From positions 36,709 to 100,708 of the forward strand of contig NZ_DBGCTQ010000004.1 of NCBI RefSeq assembly GCF_048388525.1: a stretch of DNA of 64,000 bases, read 5' to 3'. The position numbers and the translations under genes were made by a program. The stretch is from BQOK01 sp048388525 (GTDB taxonomy: Bacteria > Bacillota > Clostridia > Oscillospirales > Ruminococcaceae). Positions 51,919-60,809 of this stretch are shown one piece after another; the first letter of the stretch is position 1; every line of letters starts with the position of its first letter. Under the pieces are notes generated by a model. It was given only the letters and a program-made list of their open reading frames with translations, had not been told where the DNA came from and did not search any database.

Positions 51919-52076
51919 GGATAAAGCCTCCTTTTTGTGATGCGTGTTTTTCTTTTCGAGGCACATCTAAAACGCGCGCAGCCTTTTATTGATTTGCAAT
52001 GCGTCGCGGCCCAAAACAGCCCGCTTGCCCTTTTTACAAATCAACAAAAACTGCGCCCGAACCCCTTGTGGAAACA

Positions 52077-52109
52077 GCAGGGGCCGACTGGAAATTTGCC
52101 GGCCCCTGC
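52077..52109 (-). promoter_or_regulatory. Intercistronic hairpin between binding-protein and permease genes
   Basis: GCAGGGGCC pairs with GGCCCCTGC over a short loop in the 220-bp gap, with no U tract. Hairpins here often stabilise the binding-protein message so that it exceeds the permease message; this role is inferred. Confidence 0.5.
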
Positions 52110-52138
52110 GATCACGCTCCACGTTCAAAACAGCATTC

Positions 52139-53473
52139 TTACTTTATAACGGCTTCTACTTGCTCCTGAATATTTTTTGCCGCGTCCTCAACGCTCACAT
52201 TGCCCATCATGGCCTCGGTCATCTCAGCGCTGATAATGTTCAGGTATTCGCCGATGTAGCTCAGCATGGGGAAGTGCGTCAGGTTATCGTTCAGCAAGGT
52301 TTTGGCATTCTGCTTGGTGTAATCGCCCACATCCAGGTTGTCGATCAGGTGGTTCAGCGCGCTCCTGCGGGGCATAAAATTGCCGTTGTTGTGCTCGCCT
52401 TCCGCCATGTACTTCATGTTCTCTTCACCGGTCAGGGAAGCCAGCACCTTCCAGGTGGCCTCGGCGTTTTTGGTGCGGGCGTTCACTTCCCACACGCCGC
52501 AGGTCAGCATCTGCGCGCCCTTGCCGTCCGCCGGGTAGGGCATGGGGGCCATTGCCCAGTCGATGCCCTTGCCGTTTTCCACCATTGCCGCCAGGCCCGA
52601 GTCAGGCAGCCAGCGCATTGCAACCTTGTCTTTAAACAGGGGATCTTCGGAGGTGCCGCCCGCGCCGAAGGAATCCACAAAGCGGCGGACCTTTTCATAG
52701 CCGAACTCATCAAAAATGGCGCGCTGGAACTCGTAAGCCGCCAGTTGGCGCTCGTTCACAAAGTCCGGCTTGTCACCGTCCACCCAAGTGCCGCCGAACG
52801 CCGCGGGCCACAGAATGGTGTCCAGCCAGTAATAGTCCGGCACAAGGCCCATCTGAACGATGTTGCCCTTGTCGTCAAGCTTGGTGCAGTCGATCGCGCA
52901 CTGCAGCAGCTCATCGGTATCCTTCGGGAAGTGATCCCAGCCATTCTCCGCCAACAGGTCGGGGCGATACACCATAAAGGTGGTGCTCATGCTGTAGGGC
53001 ACAGAGAAAATCTTGTCGTTGTAGGTGCACAGGCCCCAGCAGGCGTCCACAAAGTCGCCTTTGTTCCACTCCTCATCGCTGTTCACAAACTCAGTCAGGT
53101 CGTACAGCGCGCCCTTATCCGACCAGGTAGCCGCGTTGTTCCAGTAGTTCATAAAGATATCGGGGGTGCTGCCGGAAGCAATGGTTGTCAGGATAACCTC
53201 AGGCGATTTTGCGCCCGCAACCTCCACGGTAATGTTGTCGGTGTTTTCCGCATTGAACTTTTCCGCCCAGCGCAGCAGCCGCTGGTGCTCGCTGGTTTCC
53301 TCGGTGTCTTCGGGCTTCAAGTGCCACACGGTAACGGTAATGGGGTCTTTCGTGCCCCCCTGCTCCCCGCTTGTTCCCGATGCGTTTGCCGGGGTACTGG
53401 AAGCGTTGTTTCCGCATGCGGCCATAGCCAGCGCCATGGCACAGGCAAGGATCATTGCCAGCAATTTTTTCAT
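52139..53473 (-). CDS. Carbohydrate ABC transporter substrate-binding lipoprotein
   Basis: A 444-residue family-1 binding protein: signal peptide with a lipobox-like end at C20 (AMAACGNN), N-lobe (ITVTVWHLKPEDTEETSEHQRLLRWAEKFNAENTDNITVEV), GSTPDIFMNYWNNAATWSDKGALYDLTEF, and a C-lobe with GPWEV-like block GVWEVNARTKNAEATWKVLASLT. AAAAGGAG lies 8 nt before ATG. It delivers an oligosaccharide to the permeases encoded next. The 5' leader is about 164 nt. Confidence 0.94.
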   Translation of the reverse strand: MKKLLAMILACAMALAMAACGNNASSTPANASGTSGEQGGTKDPITVTVWHLKPEDTEETSEHQRLLRWAEKFNAENTDNITVEVAGAKSPEVILTTIASGSTPDIFMNYWNNAATWSDKGALYDLTEFVNSDEEWNKGDFVDACWGLCTYNDKIFSVPYSMSTTFMVYRPDLLAENGWDHFPKDTDELLQCAIDCTKLDDKGNIVQMGLVPDYYWLDTILWPAAFGGTWVDGDKPDFVNERQLAAYEFQRAIFDEFGYEKVRRFVDSFGAGGTSEDPLFKDKVAMRWLPDSGLAAMVENGKGIDWAMAPMPYPADGKGAQMLTCGVWEVNARTKNAEATWKVLASLTGEENMKYMAEGEHNNGNFMPRRSALNHLIDNLDVGDYTKQNAKTLLNDNLTHFPMLSYIGEYLNIISAEMTEAMMGNVSVEDAAKNIQEQVEAVIK

Positions 53474-53643
53474 GATGTTTTCTCCTTTTCTATTTTTCAA
53501 GGCACAAGCTCCGGTCGGTGGCCAGCGCCTTAAATTCCACATGCCGCGTTGCACAAATCACGTGTTTGTATGGGTCGCGCGCCCCCTTGCTGCGGGGTGG
53601 CGGAACAGTCAACTGTTTTTTCGTTGTGCCGGGCCCAAGAATC
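53474..53643 (-). other. Leader of the binding-protein transcript
   Basis: About 165 nt without a gene, containing only the ribosome site at its left end. I see no known riboswitch. Confidence 0.4.
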
Positions 53644-53711
53644 ACTATACAGGCTGTTTTGGCCAAATACAATCAACAAAATTTTCATTCCGGCAAGCAA
53701 TTTTTTTGCGC
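53644..53711 (-). promoter_or_regulatory. Promoter and A-tract motifs of the ABC importer
   Basis: -10 TATAGT (53649-53644) and -35 TTGTAT (53672-53667) at 17-nt spacing. Motif GCGCAAAAAAATTG reads leftward at 53711-53698, about 67 bp upstream of the start; a weaker copy (GAAAATTTTGTTG) is at 53686-53674, and another (GCAAAAATGGTG) at 53739-53728. Confidence 0.45.
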
Positions 53712-53788
53712 CCGATTTCTCGGTTTTCACCATTTTTGCAGTGTCAAAGGCATTTTTTGCAGGCGCTTTTCAGGGCCTCCAACATACA

Positions 53789-53828
53789 AAAAAACCGGAG
53801 AACGGCCTTGCGGCAATTCTCCGGTTTT
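53789..53828. terminator. Terminator of the DUF4855 gene
   Basis: ACCGGAGAA pairs with TTCTCCGGT, flanked by A7 and T5, so it works in both directions. Confidence 0.9.
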
Positions 53829-53872
53829 TAATCTCCCCGCCATCCGGGGCTGTCCTCTCCCGGCTGTGCGGG

Positions 53873-56800
53873 TCAGAACCCGCCTCTCACCACCACCTCG
53901 TCCAACCCGATCCAGCTCCAGCGGGCGGGCTGCTGAGCCCCGGCGGTTGGGTCGTTGGGGGCGAGCCCCCGCTCAAACACGGCTTTTACCGCATTGGCCC
54001 GAACCGCAGCGGGCAGCGCCAGCTCGTAATAACAACTGCTGTCCACGTCGCTCAGCGCCGTTTCAACGGCCTGTTCCTTTGTAACCTCGCCCGCCTTTGT
54101 CCAGTTTGCGCCGGCATCGGCAGAGTAGTAGTAAGTCACCTGTTCCGGTGCGGCAATGCCCCAGCTGGTGCGGTCCAAAAAATCAATGCCCAGCACATTC
54201 ACCGTCACCAGGCTTTCAAACCTGGTTTCAACGGTGTAGGGGCCCGCTGCGGTATCGGCGTGCAGGCCAATGTAATCGGCCGCCCACTCGCCTGTTTGCA
54301 TCCTGCCGTCTTTCAGCAGGGGATTCGCCTTGCTCTGAAGTTCTGCAAAGGCGGCCTCATTGCCCACCTTCTCGCTGCGCAGCGTCACAGTGCCCAGCGG
54401 CGCCAGGGCTTCCGGCGCTGCGGCGGGCGGGCTGCCCTCCAGCACAAGCTCGTCCGCCCCCATCCAGGTCAGCAGCTCGCCGGGCTGGTCTGCCGGCGCA
54501 TAAGCAAACTCGGCCTTTACATACTGCGCCGTCACCGGCGTGGTGACCTGGAAAACCAGATCCGCCAATCCCTCGGCGGATTCGATCCTTGCCGCCTGCT
54601 CCCGCGCAATGGTGGCAAGCGGCTTCCAAACGCTTCCGTCTGCCGAGGTGCTGAACGCTACCTGCCCCGGCGCGCCGATGCCCCAGCTCAGTTCTTCCAT
54701 CATCCTCAGTTCTATGTTTGTCAGGTTGCTCAGGCCGTTCAGGTCGGCAACAATGGAAACCCGCCCGCCCAGCTCGTTCTTATTCAGCTGCACACAGCCG
54801 CTGTTCCAATTGCCGGTCTGCCCGTCGGTAAGAAGCGAAAGATCCAACTGCTCCACCGTCCCCTGGTTCCAGATATGTTCCGCCGCCAGGGTGATTTTGC
54901 TGTTTTTGGCAAGGTTCCCGCCGGGCTCTTCCAGATTCGTTTCCCTGCCCTTGAAAAAATCGAACATTGCATCATAAACATAACGGGTGCCCGCTTTATT
55001 CCTGCATGTTTCGTAAATGCCGGAAGTGCTCGTATACCAGGCGATCAAGCTGTCATGCTGGTATTGCTTTTTATCCGCCTGCCCTTTCACAAGGTAATCG
55101 CGGAAGCTGGCGATGAATTGGTCCGAAATACCGCCAAGCTCCATTTCAACACCCAGGCCGTACTTCTTGCACAAATCCGCGCAGTCGTCCACCCGCTGGC
55201 CCGTGGCGTTTGCGTCGAACGCATAGTTGGGTTGCATAATCGCATAATCAAAGCCCAGGTTCTTCCACTCGCGGAAGCCGGGTGCCTGGTAAGAGGGAAT
55301 CCAGTAAATTTTGCGGGCGGGCGCTAAACTGTGCACATACTCGGTAATGCTTTTAACGGAATCGGCCGCCAGGGGATCCACATCGTAGTCAATGCTCTCG
55401 TGGTGCCAGTAAAAGCCGTCCAGCCGCAGGTTCTGGTAGTTCTTTGCATTAAACCGTTCAATCACCGTATCAACATACCATTTAACCGCGGCCAAACGGT
55501 CTGCCCCGGCCTGCGCGTAAGAGTTTGTTTGCGATACCTCAAAGTTCAAAGACCGGGTGGTGCCGGGCAGCGCCCCAAAATCGTTTTGGCACAAAATAGG
55601 CGCCAGAATGGAGACCTTCACGCCAATTTTGTAGTTGGGGTCGTTTGTTGCAGCCTTCACGGCCGCCGCGGCCGCCTCCAAAGCGTCCAGGTTGCAGGGG
55701 TTCCCGTTTTCATCCTTAAAATCGAACAAAAAATCCAGCCACAGCTGCCATTCATTGATGCGGGCGCACATCTGCGCGGCATTGGGGTTCCCCACCATAT
55801 CGGTGATCGAATACACCACATAGCGTCCGTCGGTGGGGTCTGCGGTGGTGGTATCCGGCAAAAGCAGATGGGGCAAAAAGGTAATGGACTCAAAGAACTT
55901 GTCCCGGATCGTTCCCTGTTCATCCAGATAGGCCACGACCGGCAAAATCTGTTCTTCCGTTTTGTGTGTTGTGATAAAGGGCCCGCCCGCTTCCGTCTGC
56001 TGGTAGCCCGCATACACCAGGCTCTCGTGCTGAATGCCGCCGGAAAGCGCGGGCGTGGGGTAAGCGTTCACTTTTTCATACTCACTGCCGGGCGCGTCGG
56101 GCAGCGGGGCGGCGTCAGCAGCCGGTTGCTCCAGGCCGTTCACCCTCATTTCGTCCATAAAGGCCCAGGTTCCGGTCAGCTCAAAGGCCACCTTAACATA
56201 GCGGGCGTTGTAGTTGATTCCCGTAAGGGTAAAATCAAAATTGACCAAAGAGTTTTGGTCGTCGCCCCCGGTGTGTTCGGGGGTTTCGTCCCGGGCCGCG
56301 TCAAATCGGCTCACACGGCCCACACGGTTAAAATTCATCCCGTCAGCGGACAGATAGTAGGTAAACACAGCCGGCGCCGAAATGCCGTACATGGGGTGCT
56401 CCTGCACATGCATCGATATCTCTTGGATGTTCCGCTCCGCGCCCAGGTCCAAAATAATACCGCGGTCAATGTTGCGGTACGCTTCGTAATACTTCGAGCG
56501 CTCTCCCGTGCCGTTCCAATTGCCGTCCAGGATCGCGCCGTTGCCGTATACCCCGTCCGTCAAACGGCAAAGAATAGCTTGCTCTTTATCCCGGATGGAT
56601 ATATCGTTGGTCGCCGGGTCATAATCGGTGCCGGGGCCCTCCATGGTCAGGGTAAAGCGGTCCACCCCGGCTGCCAGGTTTACAAGCGCCTGGCCCGGCT
56701 GCGGCGCGGTCAGGGCCTCCGGGGCTCGGCTTTTGCCCTGGGGGGCGGGCGCGGCGGCGCAGGCGCCTTGATCTGTTTGCGCAACGGTGGGCGCGCACGC

Positions 56801-56902
56801 CCCCCTCTCCCCGCCGTCGTTTTCCAGGGCAAAAACGCCGTAAGGGCAAAGGCATGCCATTGTCAGGCAGCCTGCCAGGAGCATACTGATGATTCTTCGC
56901 AT
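53873..56902 (-). CDS. Secreted DUF4855 protein with discoidin-like domains
   Basis: A 1009-residue exported protein. The signal peptide ends around VFA-LEND. A beta-sandwich region at about 75-230 resembles F5/8 type C (discoidin) domains (IILDLGAERNIQEISMHVQE, ARYVKVAFELTGTWAFMDEMRVNG). Residues about 255-600 match the DUF4855 pattern (PHLLLPDTTTADPTDGRYVVYS, LRLDGFYWHHESI, IYWIPSYQAPGFREWKNLGFDYAIMQPNYAF). Two further discoidin-like repeats lie at about 630-780 and 830-1005. The family is suspected to be glycosidase-like. It lacks an LPXTG anchor. Start 56902 has GGAGG 11 nt upstream. It could bind or open host glycans outside the cell for the importer. Confidence 0.8.
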   Translation of the reverse strand: MRRIISMLLAGCLTMACLCPYGVFALENDGGERGACAPTVAQTDQGACAAAPAPQGKSRAPEALTAPQPGQALVNLAAGVDRFTLTMEGPGTDYDPATNDISIRDKEQAILCRLTDGVYGNGAILDGNWNGTGERSKYYEAYRNIDRGIILDLGAERNIQEISMHVQEHPMYGISAPAVFTYYLSADGMNFNRVGRVSRFDAARDETPEHTGGDDQNSLVNFDFTLTGINYNARYVKVAFELTGTWAFMDEMRVNGLEQPAADAAPLPDAPGSEYEKVNAYPTPALSGGIQHESLVYAGYQQTEAGGPFITTHKTEEQILPVVAYLDEQGTIRDKFFESITFLPHLLLPDTTTADPTDGRYVVYSITDMVGNPNAAQMCARINEWQLWLDFLFDFKDENGNPCNLDALEAAAAAVKAATNDPNYKIGVKVSILAPILCQNDFGALPGTTRSLNFEVSQTNSYAQAGADRLAAVKWYVDTVIERFNAKNYQNLRLDGFYWHHESIDYDVDPLAADSVKSITEYVHSLAPARKIYWIPSYQAPGFREWKNLGFDYAIMQPNYAFDANATGQRVDDCADLCKKYGLGVEMELGGISDQFIASFRDYLVKGQADKKQYQHDSLIAWYTSTSGIYETCRNKAGTRYVYDAMFDFFKGRETNLEEPGGNLAKNSKITLAAEHIWNQGTVEQLDLSLLTDGQTGNWNSGCVQLNKNELGGRVSIVADLNGLSNLTNIELRMMEELSWGIGAPGQVAFSTSADGSVWKPLATIAREQAARIESAEGLADLVFQVTTPVTAQYVKAEFAYAPADQPGELLTWMGADELVLEGSPPAAAPEALAPLGTVTLRSEKVGNEAAFAELQSKANPLLKDGRMQTGEWAADYIGLHADTAAGPYTVETRFESLVTVNVLGIDFLDRTSWGIAAPEQVTYYYSADAGANWTKAGEVTKEQAVETALSDVDSSCYYELALPAAVRANAVKAVFERGLAPNDPTAGAQQPARWSWIGLDEVVVRGGF

Positions 56903-56938
56903 GGGTGGTGGTTCCTCCTTTTTTATTCTGTGCCTCCG

Positions 56939-57012
56939 ATCATAGCACAGCATTTCGGCAATTGAAACAAACATTTTTTCCACTTGAAACAAAATACTGT
57001 GCAAAAATTGTG
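56939..57012 (-). promoter_or_regulatory. Promoter and A-tract motif pair of the DUF4855 gene
   Basis: Extended -10 TGCTATGAT (minus, 56947-56939). Motif GTGGAAAAAATGTTTG reads leftward at 56983-56968 and GCAAAAATTGTG rightward at 57001-57012, centred about 43 and 74 bp upstream of the start. Confidence 0.5.
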
Positions 57013-57068
57013 AGCCCGCTTTTTGGCGCAAACCCAAACGAAAAACTTCCTGTAAAAAACAAAAAGCT

Positions 57069-57098
57069 CCTCCAAAGAAATTTCCCTTTTCTTTGGAG
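57069..57098 (-). terminator. Terminator of the oxidoreductase gene
   Basis: CTCCAAAGAAA pairs with TTTCTTTGGAG; leftward it is followed by GAGCTTTTTGTTTTTT. Confidence 0.9.
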
Positions 57099-57107
57099 AA
57101 GCCTTGG

Positions 57108-58397
57108 TCAGCATTCAGAAAAACGATCCAGCTCTATGCTTGCGCCGCCCGCCAGGCGGGAGGCCTCTGCCGCAAGCGCCATAATATGGCTGTCCACCGA
57201 AGCGTCCACATTGGTGAGCGCTTCGCCCTCCGGCTCCCCATCCCGGAACAGGCTGCAAACATATTTCATCATCTTTGCATCGCCGCCGCCATGGCCTGCA
57301 AAACGGTCGGTGATGGGGTCCAGGCCGATCGCGCGGTCCGGCTCGCCGAAACGCCGCAGCACCAGCGTGTTTGTGTCCATATTCCCTTCGATCTCCCCCA
57401 CGGTGCCCATAATTTTAAGGGTGCGGTAGCACCGCCTTGTAAAAGCGCTCATGGTAAACACCGCGGTCGCGCCGCCCTCAAATTCCATGTTCACGGTTTG
57501 GTGATCCACCACATCGTTGTCGCAGTGGTAAACGCAGCGGCCATACGCGCCCGTGCGCAGCGCCTGGTAAAGCTTTTCCGCGGTTGGGTCGGCGCACAGC
57601 GCCGTAAGCGGCCACTCCCGGTTGCCGCACCCATAGCCGCTCTTTTCGTTGTGCAGGTAGATCTTCTCCGCGTCATAGGGGCAGCTGTCTTTTGCCTTAC
57701 AGCCGTCCAGGCAGCGCTTTGCGGCGCCCCTGGGGGCATTTTCCCGTTTAAACCAGTCCAGGCCACCGTAAGACGAAACCCGTTTGCAGGGCGCGCCCAC
57801 AAGCCAGCGGAGAATATCCATGTCGTGGCAGCTTTTTGCAAGGATCATGGGGCTGGCCGCATCGGTGCGGCGCCAGTTGCCCCGCACATAGCTGTGCGCG
57901 TAGTGCCAGTAGGCAACATTCTCGGCCGCCTCAATCGCCTCAATGCGGCCAATGGAGCCCCCGGCAAGCAGCTGTTTAACGGTTCCGTAAAACTGCGTAT
58001 AGCGCAGCACATGGCACACAATAACGGCCCGGTTGGTTTCATGCGCTTTTTCGCGCAGGGCAATGCATTCCCTCAGGCTGGGCGAAATGGGCTTTTCAAG
58101 AACCAGATGGTATCCCTTTTCCATGGCGGGAATGGCCTGTTCCACATGCTGGCGATCCTGGGTGGCAACAATCAGCACATCCGCCAGCCTGGGCTGCTGC
58201 AAAAGCGCCTCTGCCGTTTCGTAACAGCGCATGGCCGGCACCCCATACTCCTGCTGTGCAATCGCCCGGCGCGCCGGGTCAGGGTCCGCCACCGCAACAA
58301 TGCTCATTTCGTCGGGGTGTGTTTTTTGATAACTGGAATACGCTTCCATTCCACGGATGCCAAAACCGCAGACGGCAAAGGTAACGGGACGTTTCAT
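57108..58397 (-). CDS. Gfo/Idh/MocA-family oxidoreductase
   Basis: A 429-residue NAD(P)-dependent sugar oxidoreductase. The Rossmann start is FAVCGFGIRGMEAY; the catalytic E101-K102-P103 motif follows HLVLEKP, and H191 lies in SCHDMD. A cysteine group C229-x3-C233-x5-C239 (RCLDGCKAKDSCPY) may bind metal, as in a subset of the family. The start follows GGGAGGAG by 6 nt. Oxidation or epimerisation of a released amino sugar is likely from context; a GH109-type NAD-dependent hydrolase role is an alternative. Confidence 0.9.
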   Translation of the reverse strand: MKRPVTFAVCGFGIRGMEAYSSYQKTHPDEMSIVAVADPDPARRAIAQQEYGVPAMRCYETAEALLQQPRLADVLIVATQDRQHVEQAIPAMEKGYHLVLEKPISPSLRECIALREKAHETNRAVIVCHVLRYTQFYGTVKQLLAGGSIGRIEAIEAAENVAYWHYAHSYVRGNWRRTDAASPMILAKSCHDMDILRWLVGAPCKRVSSYGGLDWFKRENAPRGAAKRCLDGCKAKDSCPYDAEKIYLHNEKSGYGCGNREWPLTALCADPTAEKLYQALRTGAYGRCVYHCDNDVVDHQTVNMEFEGGATAVFTMSAFTRRCYRTLKIMGTVGEIEGNMDTNTLVLRRFGEPDRAIGLDPITDRFAGHGGGDAKMMKYVCSLFRDGEPEGEALTNVDASVDSHIMALAAEASRLAGGASIELDRFSEC

Positions 58398-58488
58398 TCC
58401 GTTCTCCTCCCTTTCTGAAAAACAGATTTTTTGTATGCTCCGTCCAATCCTGGAACAGGGGGGCGGCTTGAACTGGGAGCCTTTGCCC

Positions 58489-58580
58489 ATTATCCACCAA
58501 GCCTTTTTTGTTTTCAATATCTTTTTGGCAATTTGCCGCAAGCAATATTTTCACGGCCCGCACAGGGCAAAAAAATTGTT
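58489..58580 (-). promoter_or_regulatory. Promoter and A-tract motif pair of the oxidoreductase gene
   Basis: -35 TTGAAA (58517-58512), 17 nt, -10 GATAAT (58494-58489). Motif GTGAAAATATTGCTTG reads leftward at 58554-58539 and GCAAAAAAATTGTT rightward at 58567-58580, about 65 and 91 bp upstream of the start. Confidence 0.55.
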
Positions 58581-58611
58581 TTAATCCGCCTTTTTCCCGC
58601 TTTTCAACTTT

Positions 58612-58638
58612 AAAAAGGTTCCCGCGCAGGCCTTTTTT
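58612..58638 (-). terminator. Possible terminator of the GHKL kinase gene
   Basis: AAAAAGG pairs with CCTTTTT across a GC loop, about 90 bp past the stop. Confidence 0.5.
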
Positions 58639-58728
58639 CCTGTTTGTGCATTGCTTTTTGTTCCTCTTGCCCTGTGCGCTGCGCCCATCGCGCCCATATA
58701 TAACAAGCCTTGCATGCCTCGTTTTTTC

Positions 58729-60651
58729 TCAAACGCTTCCCTTTTTCGCAAACAGGTCGGGCCTGTCTTCCCCTTCCCATGCCTCCTCATCCCTGTCGCG
58801 CAGCGGCAGCACCGCCCAAACGCTGAACTGCTCGTCGGAATATTCGACCGCCATGTCCCCGCCGTATTTTTTGACCGCCCGCCGCACCAGCATCAACCCA
58901 AGGCCGTGCTCCTGTGCCTGTGGCTTGTCCGAAAGCAGCCTGCCGCCCCGCCGCTTTACCGGGCTCGCCTTGGTGTTGCCGCACCGCAGCCGCAGCGCCG
59001 CCCCGCCGTATTCCAAGCCGAACCGGATGCTCCGCCGTTTGCCCGCGGGCAGCTTTTCACAGGCCTCCACCGCGTTTTGAAGCAGGTTCATCAGCAGGCA
59101 GCACACATCCTCGTCTTCGCAGGGCAGCTGGGCGGGCAGGCCGCTCAGCTCGGTCTGCAGCTCGATCCCCCGTTTTTCGCACATGGCGGCAAAATCCGTA
59201 AGAACCGCGTTCACCAGCGGGTTGGCCGAAAGCGCCCGGGGCGGCGCCGTCTGCTCCAGCAGCTCCCGGAAAACACTCTCGCATTTTTCCGGCCTTCCGC
59301 TCTGCCGGTAATACTCAAGCAAAAACAGCTTGTGCCGCACCTCGTGCTGGAATTCGCGGGCCTTCTTCTGGCGCCGTGCCAGCTCGTTGTAATAGTTTTT
59401 TTGGCTGCGCAGCAGCCGGCGGGCGGCCTTTTCCCGCTCGGCCGCCTCGATCCCCTCGTGGAACCTGCGCACCCCGTGCGCGCACAGCACCGCCGTCAGG
59501 GTCAGCAGCAGCAAAAAACTGCACAGCGAAAACGGGTCCGGCAGCCGCGCGCCTCTGTACGGCCCCCCCAGCCGCTGCGCCGCAAGCGCGCAGCCCAGGC
59601 CGGTAAAGGCTGCCGCCAAAGGCAGCGTGAACGGCCGGCCCCTGTAAGCCGAAAGCACAGTGGCCCCCGCAAGATAGATGCAAGCCGCCGGCAGATACAG
59701 CTCCAGCCCCTTTTCGCATATCCACAGCAGCCCCCGCGGCAGCGCCGCCCCCTGCAGCGCCGCCGCCCCCACCGGCAAAAGGCCGCTGTAGATCAGCCAG
59801 GGGGGTAGCTCGCCGCACAGCTCGCACAAAACGCCCGAGATCCATTGCAGTGCAAAAATCATCACATAGGGCGCCAGCCTTTGAGCCATCACGGCTGCCC
59901 CGCTCCCCGGCCACAATGCCAGCAGCACTCCGCCGCCCACCTGGGCCATACAGCCCGCACAGAACAGCCCAAAGGTCACCCCCAGCTCCGGCGCGCGCAC
60001 CCGCACGCTCACCGCCGGCACCACCACCCCCAGCAGGCCCGCCACGCTGCAAATGGCAACGCACACCGCCAGCCGCGCGCTCAGCAGCGCGTGAACGGCG
60101 GCGGGCGTTCCCAGCGCGGGCGGCGCGGCGGTCCGGCCCCTTGGGTCCTTCCCGCCCCCGGTGTAGACCACAATCTCAATGCGGCCGGCCGCTTCAAACC
60201 GCACAGCCTGCCCCTCGGCCTGCGGCGGCTGGGCGGCCGGGCCGGCCGCGCCGTTGACCCACACCTCGCTCGCCGCCTCCCCGGGCAGTTCCAGCATATA
60301 GGCGGCCGGCTCTTCGCCCGCCCGCAGCACCAGGCGGTAGGTGCCCGCCCGGGTCGTTTCCTCCCGCTCCGGCAAAACAGCACGGGTGAAAAGCGCTTTT
60401 TCCTCGGCCCCTTTCTCCGGCGCAAAATCGGCCGGCGTCAGCCGCACGCCGGGGTAAAACTCCCACCCCTCGCACAAAAACACCACCCCGTTCTGCGCCA
60501 GCTGTTCCGGGCTCACCTCGTAGCCTCCCGGGGCGGCCGCGGGCCGGGGCAGCCGGTACCGGTTGTCCGCCCGGTCCAGCCAAAACCACCCGGCGGCGCA
60601 GGCCAGCGCCGCGCACAGCACCGCCGCCCAGGTTTTTCCTGCTTGTTCCAC
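58729..60651 (-). CDS. 7TM GHKL sensor histidine kinase
   Basis: A 640-residue sensor. One N-terminal helix (about 8-24) leads to an extracellular beta-sandwich (about 40-165: FLCEGWEFYPGVRLTPADF, YRLVLRAGEEPAAYMLELPG, VWVNG) like the 7TMR-DISMED2 sensors, then seven membrane helices (about 190-395), a coiled coil and the kinase core with H436 in EFQHEVRHKLFLLEYY and a GHKL ATPase (N box LLMNLLQNAVEA, G box HGLGLMLV). The start is GTG 60651, 6 nt after AAAGGGGG. It is divergent from a LytTR regulator, its likely partner. No AgrD-like peptide gene is seen. Confidence 0.9.
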   Translation of the reverse strand: MEQAGKTWAAVLCAALACAAGWFWLDRADNRYRLPRPAAAPGGYEVSPEQLAQNGVVFLCEGWEFYPGVRLTPADFAPEKGAEEKALFTRAVLPEREETTRAGTYRLVLRAGEEPAAYMLELPGEAASEVWVNGAAGPAAQPPQAEGQAVRFEAAGRIEIVVYTGGGKDPRGRTAAPPALGTPAAVHALLSARLAVCVAICSVAGLLGVVVPAVSVRVRAPELGVTFGLFCAGCMAQVGGGVLLALWPGSGAAVMAQRLAPYVMIFALQWISGVLCELCGELPPWLIYSGLLPVGAAALQGAALPRGLLWICEKGLELYLPAACIYLAGATVLSAYRGRPFTLPLAAAFTGLGCALAAQRLGGPYRGARLPDPFSLCSFLLLLTLTAVLCAHGVRRFHEGIEAAEREKAARRLLRSQKNYYNELARRQKKAREFQHEVRHKLFLLEYYRQSGRPEKCESVFRELLEQTAPPRALSANPLVNAVLTDFAAMCEKRGIELQTELSGLPAQLPCEDEDVCCLLMNLLQNAVEACEKLPAGKRRSIRFGLEYGGAALRLRCGNTKASPVKRRGGRLLSDKPQAQEHGLGLMLVRRAVKKYGGDMAVEYSDEQFSVWAVLPLRDRDEEAWEGEDRPDLFAKKGSV

Positions 60652-60809
60652 CCGCTTCCCCCTTTCCACGCGCGGCAATGTGGTATATGATAGGATCGTT
60701 CCTTGCCCGCATCTGCGTTCGTTTTTAACCTTAAATATTATAAAATAGCAGCGCTTAAAAAGCCGCAGGGAATGTTTTCCACTTGCATTGTCAGGGAGTG
60801 AACCACTGC
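60652..60809. promoter_or_regulatory. Divergent promoter region of the two-component pair
   Basis: 158 bp between the GTG of the kinase and the TTG of the regulator. An AT-rich stretch (TTAAATATTATAAAAT, about 60732-60747) is the likely rightward -10 area; a TATACC lies on the minus strand near 60671. I cannot identify LytTR direct repeats with confidence. Confidence 0.35.

Noticed and set aside
51919..52138. Small gene between the binding-protein and permease genes
   Set aside because: No frame with a ribosome site; only a hairpin is seen.
53549..55327. 592-residue plus-strand frame, and the following 55331-56965 frame
   Set aside because: Antisense shadows of the DUF4855 gene; no ribosome sites or family motifs.
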